From: Candidatus Mnemosynella bozhongmuii
Lineage (GTDB): Archaea; Halobacteriota; Archaeoglobi; Mnemosynellales; Mnemosynellaceae
Length of the DNA: 6,911 nt
Reading direction: 5' to 3'
Assembly: GCA_014361165.1 (NCBI GenBank)
Contig: JACIWD010000020.1
Span: 1 to 6,911 of the forward strand
In this document: positions 1 to 6,700 of the stretch, in pieces
Layout: each line of letters opens with the position of its first letter
Numbering within the stretch: the first letter of the stretch is position 1
Notes under the pieces: generated by a model
The model's database searches: none
Told to the model about the DNA's origin: nothing
What the model saw: the letters and a program-made list of their open reading frames with translations, nothing else
Position numbers and translations under genes: made by a program

Positions 1-361
1 CCTGATCATAGGGCAAATCCACAACCAGAAGAGCGTCGGCGCCGCATGAGGCCATCTCATCAAGAAATCTACCGGGACCCATCCTGAATATCGGATTCCA
101 GTAACTCATGATAATGACGGGCTTCTCCGAAATCTCCCTGAAAGACCTCACAATTTCAAAGACATCTCCTGTTCTGAATCCGTTTTTAAGAGCTCTGAAA
201 CTCGCCTGCTGAATCACAGGCCCGTCTGCCATTGGATCGCTGAAGGGAATTCCGAGCTCTATTGCATCGCAGTACCTGTCGAGGACTTCAAGGAATCTCA
301 GGGTTGTCTCTTTATTCGGATCTCCGGCAGTCAGATATGCTATCAATCCCTCTCCGAGCAT
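1..361 (-). CDS. trpA: tryptophan synthase alpha chain, 5' part (cut by window edge)
   Basis: TrpA cleaves indole-3-glycerol phosphate to indole and glyceraldehyde 3-phosphate in the cytoplasm and passes the indole to TrpB. The first 120 residues are visible; the gene continues beyond base 1. The protein starts MLGEGLIAYLTAGDP, very close to the start of Pyrococcus furiosus TrpA as remembered, so the short N-terminus (about 14 residues less than Salmonella TrpA) is native and not a wrong start. The active-site segment ELGIPFSDP-ADGP lies at 35-48; E35 and D46 correspond to the catalytic Glu49 and Asp60 of Salmonella TrpA. The barrel strand ending in VVDLPYDQ is the last part seen. The ATG at 361-359 lies inside the 3' end of trpB (19-base overlap, different frame), preceded by a GGGAGG ribosome binding site. 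Expression is presumably coupled to trpB. About half of a typical 240-250 residue protein is present. Confidence 0.96.
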   Translation of the reverse strand, partial: MLGEGLIAYLTAGDPNKETTLRFLEVLDRYCDAIELGIPFSDPMADGPVIQQASFRALKNGFRTGDVFEIVRSFREISEKPVIIMSYWNPIFRMGPGRFLDEMASCGADALLVVDLPYDQ

Positions 362-1515
362 TTTACAGCCTCCCTGACAATCTCAAGATCCTTGTCGCCT
401 CTTCCCGAGAGGTTCACAACTATGATTTCATCCTTTTTCATCTCTTTCGCAATCTTCATCGCATAAGCAACCGCATGAGCTGATTCGAGAGCTGGAAGAA
501 TTCCTTCTGTTCTGGAGAGCTCCAGGAAGGCTCTGAGAGCCTCCTCATCATTAACGCTTTCGTAAATCACTCTTCCGGAGTCTTTCAGAAATGCATGCTC
601 GGGTCCAACTCCGGGATAGTCGAGTCCCGGTGCTATGCTGTGAGTGTCTCTCATCTGACCATCCTCATCCTGAAGGAAATATGAGAGCATTCCGTGAAGC
701 ACACCTTTCTCACCTTTCAGAAGAGATGCGGAGTTCTTCTCTGTTTCAAGCCCTCTTCCTCCAGCCTCAACCCCAATCAGCCTGACATCATCCTGAAGAA
801 ATGGGTGAAAAATTCCAATTGCATTGCTTCCTCCCCCAACACACGCAATTATGCAGTCAGGAAGCCTTCCCTCAGTTCTGAGAATTTGCTCCCTTGTCTC
901 AACTCCTATGATGGACTGAAAGTCCCTCACGATCACCGGATATGGATGCGGGCCGACTGCAGAGCCGATGAGATAGTGGGTTGTCTCAAAGCTTGATGCC
1001 CAGTCCCTCAGAGCCTCGTTTATTGCATCCTTCAGAGTTCTGCTCCCGCTCTCAACAGGAATTACCCTTGCTCCGAGAAGCTCCATTCTGAAAACATTTG
1101 TTTTCTGCCTCTCAACATCTTCAGCTCCCATGTAAATCTCTGTTCTCATCCCGAAAAGAGCTCCTGCAATCGCAGTGGCAACTCCGTGCTGACCCGCACC
1201 GGTCTCGGCTATGAGTCTCTTTTTCCCCATTCTTTTTGCCAGAAGTGCCTGTCCGAGGGTGTTGTTTATTTTATGGGCACCGCTGTGCAGAAGGTCCTCT
1301 CTTTTCAGATAAATCTTCGCCCCTCCAATTTTCTCTGTAAGATTTCTCGCATAATACAGAGGGGTTGGACGTCCTGCATAGTTCTCAAGATAACCTCTCA
1401 GCTCTCTCTGAAACTCCTCATCGTCTTTCAGCTTCATGTATGCTCTTTCCAGCTCTTCGAGAGGTGGAATCAGCGTCTCCGGAACATATCTTCCTCCGTA
1501 TTCTCCGAATCTCAT
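343..1515 (-). CDS. trpB: tryptophan synthase beta chain (TrpB1 type)
   Basis: TrpB condenses indole with L-serine to give L-tryptophan, using pyridoxal phosphate, in the cytoplasmic alpha2beta2 complex with TrpA. The 390 residues match the usual length (P. furiosus about 388) and the sequence is close to that protein throughout. Visible motifs: N-terminal FGEYGGRYVPETL; the PLP lysine K82 in HSGAHKINN; E104 in ETGAGQHG, the counterpart of the catalytic Glu109 of Salmonella; the phosphate-binding loop GGGSNAIG at 227-234; and a conserved C-terminal region with SRTEGILPALES and NLSGRGDKD. The short N-terminus and these motifs place it with the canonical TrpB1 that partners TrpA, not the longer TrpB2. 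The start at 1515 has a good ribosome binding site and an upstream promoter. The stop overlaps trpA by 19 bases. Nothing looks broken. Confidence 0.98.
   Translation of the reverse strand: MRFGEYGGRYVPETLIPPLEELERAYMKLKDDEEFQRELRGYLENYAGRPTPLYYARNLTEKIGGAKIYLKREDLLHSGAHKINNTLGQALLAKRMGKKRLIAETGAGQHGVATAIAGALFGMRTEIYMGAEDVERQKTNVFRMELLGARVIPVESGSRTLKDAINEALRDWASSFETTHYLIGSAVGPHPYPVIVRDFQSIIGVETREQILRTEGRLPDCIIACVGGGSNAIGIFHPFLQDDVRLIGVEAGGRGLETEKNSASLLKGEKGVLHGMLSYFLQDEDGQMRDTHSIAPGLDYPGVGPEHAFLKDSGRVIYESVNDEEALRAFLELSRTEGILPALESAHAVAYAMKIAKEMKKDEIIVVNLSGRGDKDLEIVREAVKCSERD
369..374 (-). promoter_or_regulatory. ribosome binding site of trpA inside trpB
   Basis: Minus-strand GGGAGG lies seven bases before the trpA ATG and inside the last codons of trpB. 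It matches the anti-Shine-Dalgarno end of archaeal 16S rRNA. It supports the start at 361 and coupling of trpA translation to trpB. Confidence 0.7.
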
Positions 1516-1519
1516 CTCT

Positions 1520-1526
1520 TCACCTT
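1520..1526 (-). promoter_or_regulatory. ribosome binding site of trpB
   Basis: Minus-strand AAGGTGA ends four bases before the trpB ATG (1515-1513). It matches the archaeal GGAGGTGA consensus in part and supports the chosen start. Confidence 0.6.
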
Positions 1527-1563
1527 CAGAGCATAATTGCTATATCATGTGCATCATTGAACA

Positions 1564-1580
1564 TATTTAAGCTTTGTCGA
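1564..1580 (-). promoter_or_regulatory. BRE/TATA promoter of the trpBA pair
   Basis: On the minus strand, a BRE-like TCGACAAAG (1580-1572) is followed directly by a TATA-like CTTAAATA (1571-1564). With the usual spacing of about 25 bases in archaea, transcription would start near 1540, giving a leader of about 25 bases that contains the trpB ribosome binding site. The element starts only seven bases past the stop of the flavin reductase-like gene, so trpBA probably has its own promoter. No clear operator or attenuator is visible in the short leader. Confidence 0.6.
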
Positions 1581-1586
1581 ACAGGT

Positions 1587-2129
1587 TCATCTGGATCTCC
1601 TGTATTCCACAAGCCTTGCATCCTGAGCGAAGAACTTCCCGCTTATGTGCAGAAGAGCCTCCTCGGGCTTTATCTTCCCGTTCTCGGAGAATTCATCCTT
1701 TATCTCTGCCTCAAGAACCTCTCCCACAATCAGAACATGGTCGCCAATCTCGTAGGAGGAGTGAAGGGAGCACTCAATCCATGCAATTGCCTCCTCAACT
1801 CTCGGAGGTCTGACCTTTCTTGAAGGAATTTCAGTCAGATTTGCCTCTCTGAGCTCATTGACACCTCTCGGGTAATCCTTCTCAAGTATCCAGAGATATT
1901 CTCCGAGCAATCTTCCCGCAACATTCACAGTGAACTCTCCTGTCTCCCTGATGTTCATCCACGTGTCATGCTCCGGATCGCACGAAAATCCGTAGAGCGG
2001 AGGCTCAAAGGAGAGTGGCATGTTGAAGGAGAAGGGTGCTCCGTTGACCTCTCCTTTCTCTGAAACCGTTGTTATTATAACGACAGGTCTCAAAAGGGCT
2101 GAGAAAAATCTAGTGCTTTTCAGCTTCAT
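1587..2129 (-). CDS. flavin reductase-like FMN-binding split-barrel protein
   Basis: This 180-residue protein resembles the flavoredoxin / flavin reductase-like domain family, small cytoplasmic proteins that bind FMN in a split beta-barrel and pass electrons from NAD(P)H or a partner flavoprotein to flavin or metal acceptors. Visible features are the N-terminal strand RPVVIITTVSEKGEVNGAPFS (12-34 region), then PLSFEPP (38-44), the GEFTVNV strand (64-70), and GDHVLIVGEVLEAE (129-142), all typical of this family. Its length is normal. No signal peptide, membrane segment or cysteine cluster is present. An in-frame TAA lies six bases before the ATG at 2129, so no upstream extension is possible. 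No ribosome binding site is visible, which suggests a short leader or another way of starting. The substrate cannot be told from sequence; relatives include ferric reductases and flavoredoxins of Archaeoglobus and methanogens. It lies upstream of trpB but is probably transcribed from its own promoter. Confidence 0.85.
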   Translation of the reverse strand: MKLKSTRFFSALLRPVVIITTVSEKGEVNGAPFSFNMPLSFEPPLYGFSCDPEHDTWMNIRETGEFTVNVAGRLLGEYLWILEKDYPRGVNELREANLTEIPSRKVRPPRVEEAIAWIECSLHSSYEIGDHVLIVGEVLEAEIKDEFSENGKIKPEEALLHISGKFFAQDARLVEYRRSR

Positions 2130-2166
2130 GCTTTAAGATTCTGATTACGAGAACAAAAAACTTCCT

Positions 2167-2182
2167 CCGAAAATATTTTTAA
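2167..2182 (+). promoter_or_regulatory. putative BRE/TATA promoter of the KaiC-like / reverse gyrase operon
   Basis: The plus strand has CCGAAA (BRE-like, 2167-2172) followed by ATATTTTTAA (TATA-like, 2173-2182). The expected transcription start is near 2204, only about 10 bases before the ATG at 2216, so the first mRNA would be nearly leaderless. This fits the lack of a clear ribosome binding site there. A second AT element, CTTTAAAG at 2186-2193, could serve instead and would give a fully leaderless transcript. Confidence 0.5.
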
Positions 2183-2190
2183 GAGCTTTA
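2173..2190 (-). promoter_or_regulatory. putative promoter of the flavin reductase-like gene
   Basis: The minus strand reads TAAAGCT (BRE-like, 2190-2184) followed by CTTAAAAATAT (TATA-like, 2183-2173). A start of transcription near 2150 would give a leader of about 20 bases before the ATG at 2129. It uses the same AT-rich core as the promoter facing the other way. Confidence 0.4.
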
Positions 2191-2207
2191 AAGAGAATTC
2201 AGAATTG
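2178..2207 (+). repeat. two short tandem repeats in the divergent spacer
   Basis: TTTAAGAG (2178-2185) is followed after one base by TTTAAAGAG (2187-2195), and AGAATTC (2194-2200) is followed directly by AGAATTG (2201-2207). They lie between the shared TATA core and the start of the KaiC-like gene, where an archaeal regulator could block or aid the polymerase. Such short AT-rich repeats can arise by chance, so a role as operator is only a possibility. Confidence 0.3.
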
Positions 2208-2215
2208 GGATTATT

Positions 2216-3112
2216 ATGGAGAGAGATGAGATTCTGGGAGAGGGAGGAGTTCAGGAAAGCTTTGTTCATTCCCTCAGGGAGCTCAGAAAAGGAGCTCCTG
2301 AACTTTACGGAATACCTACAGGAACAAAGCTGGATGAGATGTTCTACAAAGTTGAGGTTGATGACGGGAAAATCAGAAGAAAACCTCTGGGAGGAATTCC
2401 CTATCTCAGCGTGATGAACATAGTGGGTCAGCCGGATACAGGAAAGAGTCTTTTCGCTCATCAGTTCTCGGTTTATCAGGCTGGAAGAGGTTATCCTGTT
2501 GTTTTCTGCACTGTTGAGACTCCTGCAAGCTTTCTCTATACCCAGTTCAGGCAGAAGAGTTCTGTGATGGGTATGGATTTTGAGAAAGTTGAGGAGAACA
2601 CCGTGGTTGTGGATGCGAGCACAAGCTGGTCTCTCAGAAACAATCTCAGAAGCTTTCTGGAAACTCTTGAATATGCAATCGAGAAAAAGGATGCGAAGAT
2701 TGTCATCGTGGACAGCATCACGGGATTGTATGAGAACAGGGAGATGCTCGCAAGGCAGATAGTCAGGGAGGTTTACAACACGCTGAAGAAAAAGAAGGTC
2801 ACCTCGATACTGATCAGTCAGAAAAGATCCGGTCATCAGGCGGATACTCCTGAAGCCGCAGGAGGTCTTGCGGTCGCTCATATAGTGGATGGAACAATAA
2901 TCTTCAGCAAACAGCTCATCACATCACCCCAGATGGCGAGAATTTACAAGATGCCTCTCGGAAGCGTTCTGAGGACAATGAGGATAGACGGATGCAGAAT
3001 GACGGCTCATGATTCAAACGAATACGTCTTCGAGATAACCGAGGCAGGATTGATAGAAATAAAGGAGAGGCTTTCCGATTTTGTGAGGAGAGAGAGGGAA
3101 GAGGAGGAATGA
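2216..3112 (+). CDS. KaiC-domain (RecA/RAD55 superfamily) ATPase, AF_0795-like
   Basis: A 298-residue single-domain ATPase of the KaiC/RAD55 group of RecA-like proteins. Walker A is GQPDTGKS (71-78, K77, S78); a single glutamate, E101 in CTVETP, occupies the place where KaiC has a catalytic Glu pair; Walker B is KIVIVDSITG (161-170, D166); the strand ILISQKR (198-204) gives the glutamine sensor. The segments LGGIPYLS, RSGHQ-PEAAGG and IVDGTIIF, and RIDGCRM-HD near the C-terminus match, from memory, the archaeal KaiC-domain subfamily typified by AF_0795 of A. fulgidus. KaiC phosphorylation sites and a second ATPase domain are lacking, so a clock role should not be assumed; relatives are thought to act in signalling or regulation. 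A charged insertion (about 45-57) precedes Walker A. The C-terminus is strongly charged (RREREEEE). It is followed after 15 bases by a helix-turn-helix gene and appears to be the first gene of the operon. The start has no strong ribosome binding site, fitting a nearly leaderless mRNA. Confidence 0.9.
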   Translation: MERDEILGEGGVQESFVHSLRELRKGAPELYGIPTGTKLDEMFYKVEVDDGKIRRKPLGGIPYLSVMNIVGQPDTGKSLFAHQFSVYQAGRGYPVVFCTVETPASFLYTQFRQKSSVMGMDFEKVEENTVVVDASTSWSLRNNLRSFLETLEYAIEKKDAKIVIVDSITGLYENREMLARQIVREVYNTLKKKKVTSILISQKRSGHQADTPEAAGGLAVAHIVDGTIIFSKQLITSPQMARIYKMPLGSVLRTMRIDGCRMTAHDSNEYVFEITEAGLIEIKERLSDFVRREREEEE

Positions 3113-3121
3113 GGGAGGTGA
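3113..3121 (+). promoter_or_regulatory. strong ribosome binding site of the helix-turn-helix gene
   Basis: GGGAGGTGA directly follows the stop codon of the KaiC-like gene and ends six bases before the ATG at 3128. It is close to the full archaeal consensus. It also decides between the ATG at 3128 and an out-of-frame ATG at 3123. Confidence 0.8.
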
Positions 3122-3127
3122 GATGAG

Positions 3128-3730
3128 ATGGAGATCATTACAGAACCGAAAGGTGCTGAAGTTGATGAAATTGCCGAGAGAGTCTTCCTCAAGGCCATTG
3201 AGATTGTTGGAGGATTGAAGAAGCTTGTGGAATTCAGAAATCTCACATGGTTGCCGAGTCTCGCGAAGGCAAGCTATGCCGTGGTTTACAGAGAGGAGGC
3301 TGCCATGAGTGCCGATGAGATTGCAGAGAGGCTCGGAATGACCAAGCAGAGCGTGAGAAACATGCTCTCCGCAGATCCTGAGGAGATCAAGAGGTTCATT
3401 GAAGGTGAGGAAGAGGAGATCTCGGAGCACAAGGCAGGGGGTCTGGCAAAGCTTGCATACATGAAGCTGAAGGAGAGAGGAGAGCTTGAGAGAACATTTA
3501 TGATGACGGAGAAGATGCTCGATGAACTTGGAGTTCTCTGGGCCGGGCTCGTTCTCCACAGAATCAGAGGCCTTGATTTCCCTGTTAAGAGAGATGAGCT
3601 CAGAGATAGGCTGAAGGGAATAGTTGTGAAAGATAAAAAGATTGAGGAGCTCATCGAAAAGCTTCCGGAAGAGATAAAAACTCCTGCAGAACTTCTGCAT
3701 CTTCTGAAAGAGGCATCTGAGAGCTCATGA
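3128..3730 (+). CDS. helix-turn-helix protein, partner of KaiC-domain ATPase
   Basis: A 200-residue soluble, charged protein. The N-terminal part (about 10-85) has EVDEIAERVFLKAIEIVGG, then LTWLPSLAKASYAVV, then a helix-turn-helix at about 61-81 (SADEIAERLG turn MTKQSVRNML) followed by ADPEE. This matches, from memory, the 'probable regulatory domain near KaiC' family (TIGR03879), defined because its members regularly lie beside KaiC-like genes, as here. The residues after about 100 are helical and charged, with no motif I recognise; the last 50 (VKRDELRDRL to the end) could form another small helical domain. A DNA-binding or regulatory role is likely from the helix-turn-helix; its target is unknown. 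It lies 15 bases after the ATPase gene with a near-perfect ribosome binding site, and its stop codon overlaps the reverse gyrase ATG by four bases (ATGA), so all three are probably co-transcribed. Confidence 0.85.
   Translation: MEIITEPKGAEVDEIAERVFLKAIEIVGGLKKLVEFRNLTWLPSLAKASYAVVYREEAAMSADEIAERLGMTKQSVRNMLSADPEEIKRFIEGEEEEISEHKAGGLAKLAYMKLKERGELERTFMMTEKMLDELGVLWAGLVLHRIRGLDFPVKRDELRDRLKGIVVKDKKIEELIEKLPEEIKTPAELLHLLKEASESS
3727..3730 (+). other. ATGA start/stop overlap linking regulator and reverse gyrase
   Basis: The TGA stop of the helix-turn-helix gene (3728-3730) overlaps the ATG of reverse gyrase (3727-3729). No strong ribosome binding site precedes this ATG (the nearest purine stretch is GAGAG), so reverse gyrase translation probably depends on termination and re-initiation by ribosomes leaving the regulator gene. 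Confidence 0.85.
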
Positions 3731-6700
3731 TCCCGGCTGAGTTTTTAAATCTATGCCCCAACTGCGGCGGAGAAATATCAGCCGAGAGACTGAGCAGAGG
3801 CCTTCCCTGTGAGAGATGTCTTAAGGAGGAGGTTGGAAAAGAGAAGATATGCGAGCTTTTTGAAGCCGATGTTCTTGAAGGAGATCTTGAAAAAGTCTGC
3901 AAGCTGAGAAAAGAGCTCAGAGAATTTGAGAGGTGCTTCAAAGAGGCTCTTGGAGATCTTCCAACGACTCTTCAAAAAAACTGGGCATCGAAATACTTTG
4001 CGGGAAGGAGCTTTGCTCTTCTCGCTCCAACAGGAATTGGAAAGACAACTTTCGGTCTGGTTCTTGCAAAGTATAATGAGGAGAGGGGTGAGAAAAGCTA
4101 TCTCATATTCCCGACCCAGCAGCTTGTGAATCAGTCAGCGGAGAGACTCCTATCTTTCGGAGTTCCCGAAGAAAGAATTCTTGCCTACAATTTTAAGGGG
4201 AATGCCTCCACATCTCAGAAAAGGGAGGAACTGAAAAAGAGAATTCTTGAAGGCGACTTTGGAATTCTCATCACAACAACCATGTTCCTTTACAAGAATC
4301 TCGAAATCCTCAGAGGTCATGACTTCAGTCTGATCTTCATAGATGACGTGGACAGCATAATAAAGTCATCAAAAAGAATAAATGACGTTCTTGTTCTCGC
4401 GGGATTCTCTGAAGAGGTTATAGAGAAAGCATATGAGCTTCTGAAGCTCAGATCACTTTATCAGAGAGCTTCCGAGGAGGAGAGGAAGAGGATAGCTGAG
4501 AAAATTGAGAGGCTTGAAAGGGAGATTGACGAGAGGAAAAAGGGGATTAAAAGCAGAGTGATTGTCAGCACCGCAACAAGCAGACCGAAGAGCAGGAGAG
4601 TTATGCTTTTCAGAGAGCTTCTCGACTTTCAGGTCGGGCAACCTGTTCTGAGATTGAGGAATGTTTCGGATGTTTATGAAATCTCCTCTTCCGACAGATC
4701 TGAGCTCTGGAAGAGAAGCATCGAACTCATCAGAACACTTGGTTCTGGAGGTCTCCTGTTTCTGAGTTCGAACTCAACAAGAGAGGAGCTTGAGGAATAC
4801 GTTGATTTCCTTCGGAAGAACGGAATAGATGCATTCTCGTATGAGATGCTGAATGAGAGGCTTGAGGATTTCAAAAGAGGGGTTGCCTTCCCGGTTGGAT
4901 TTGCAAGCTACAGAAATCCTCTTGCCCGGGGAATTGATCTTCCGGAGCACATAAGGTATGCCCTCTTTGTCGGAGTTCCGAAAATGGAGTTCAGGGTGGA
5001 TGTTGAGGAGGCCGATCCGGATGTCTATTATCTCCTCATGATTCTCATCCCGATGCTTCAGAGAAAATCTCTTCTCTCAGAAAGAGAAATTCTTGAGCTT
5101 CAGAGGGATTTCGAATTTCTTCAGAGAAATCTTAGCAGAATTCAGGTTCTGAAAGAGAGAGAAGAGCTCAATCCATCGGAGAGAGCCCTGTTTGAGAGGG
5201 TTGGGCTTATTTCGAAGAAAGTTCGGGAAATTCTCAGAAGAGAGGACGTGAAGAGCGAGATAATGAAATCAGATGACATCTCTCTGAAGATCTCTGAAGA
5301 AGGTCTCAGGATAATCACAGCCGACATAACGGGATACATTCAGGCATCCGGAAGAACCTCAAGATTTTATTCCGGAGGTCTCTCAAAAGGTCTCTCCTAT
5401 CTCCTTGTGGATGATCTTAAAGCCTTCAATTCTCTCCGAAGGAAGATGAGATATTATTTTGAGGAGGCGGAATTCAGAAGAGCAGATGAAGTCGATGTTC
5501 AGGAGATTCTCAGAGAGGTGGATGAAGACAGGAGGAGAATGAGGGAGAAGGGTGGAAGGGCAGATCTGATAAAAACCGCAATAATAGTTGTTGAGAGCCC
5601 GAACAAAGCGAGAACGATTGCCAATTTCTTCGGTAAGCCATTCCAGAGGAGAATAGGAGATCTTGTTGTCTATGAAACCGTCATGGATGATGCTCTCGTG
5701 AATGTTCTCTACACCAAAGGTCATGTTCTGGATCTGAACAAGGTGATTGAATATTTTGGAGTTAGGAGGAGGGGGGAGACCTTCATTCCAGTTTATGAGC
5801 CGATAGATGAGGATAGAATGAAAATCATCGAGGGGATAAGGGAAACAGCTCTTGAAGGTGGAGAGATATTCATCGCCACAGACCCGGATACCGAAGGGGA
5901 GAAGATAGGTTTTGACGTTTATCTTGGTCTGAAACCTTATGGAGAGGTCATAAGGAGAATGGAGTTCCATGAGGTGACAAAAAGAGCAATAAGAAATGCT
6001 CTTAAGAATCCCAGAGAGATAAACGAGAGCCTCGTTAAGGCTCAGATTGTAAGAAGGATTGCGGACAGATGGATAGGGTTCCTGATAAGCCAGTATCTTC
6101 AGAGAAAACTGAATAACAGGAATCTCTCAGCCGGAAGGGTTCAGACACCTGTTCTTGAGTGGATCGCAAGAAGAACTGCTGAGCTGAGAGAGAAGATAAA
6201 AGTTGCGAGAGTCTTCTTCAATGGAGGATTTGAGGATTTTGAGATTGAGGGAGAAGTGAATTTAGAGGGAGCATCAAAGATTGTCTTTGAGGAGATATCA
6301 AAAAGCGAGGAGAGCATCATCATTCCTCCTCTGACAACGAGTCAGATGATAAGAGAGGCATCATCCCAGTTTGGATTCTCACCTCAGAAGACAATGGAAT
6401 ACGCTCAGAATCTCTTTGAAAAGGGTCTGATAACCTATCACAGAACTGACAGCACGAGGGTCTCGGAGGCAGGAATCGCTCTTGCGAGGGAATTCATAGT
6501 TGAGAACTTTGGAGAGGAGATGTTCTCTCCAAGAAGCTTCTCAAAGGAAGGAGCTCATGAATGCATAAGGCCGACGAGAAATCTCACTCCCGAGGAGCTG
6601 AGAATCTTCAATCTTCGCAATGAGCTCGGATTGAGGAGAGAGGAAATTCTGCTCTATTCTCTCATCTTCAAGATCTTCATGGCAAGTCAGATGAAAGAGG

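Noticed and set aside
1581..1603. CAGG / CCTG inverted repeat at the end of the flavin reductase-like gene as a terminator
   Set aside because: Only a four-base stem with a long loop and no T-run follows; too weak to call.
694..1823. Plus-strand open frames opposite trpB and the flavin reductase-like gene
   Set aside because: They are shadows of well-conserved minus-strand genes and look like no known protein.
2126..2881. Open frame of 251 codons on the minus strand opposite the KaiC-like gene
   Set aside because: It is antisense to a gene with clear Walker motifs, shows no recognisable motif itself, and arises from the scarcity of TTA, CTA and TCA codons in the sense gene.
3014..3700. Open frame of 228 codons on the minus strand opposite the helix-turn-helix gene
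   Set aside because: Antisense shadow of a gene with a strong ribosome binding site; its composition (Ser, Leu, Phe rich) is the mirror of the charged sense protein.
3740..3752. TATA-like GTTTTTAAATC just inside reverse gyrase, as a possible internal promoter
   Set aside because: It lies downstream of the family-typical start codon, and the next ATG (3753) is out of frame; a shorter reverse gyrase would lose the intact zinc finger.
5383..5970. Open frame of 195 codons on the minus strand inside reverse gyrase
   Set aside because: It lies opposite the conserved toprim region of reverse gyrase and has no family features or promoter.
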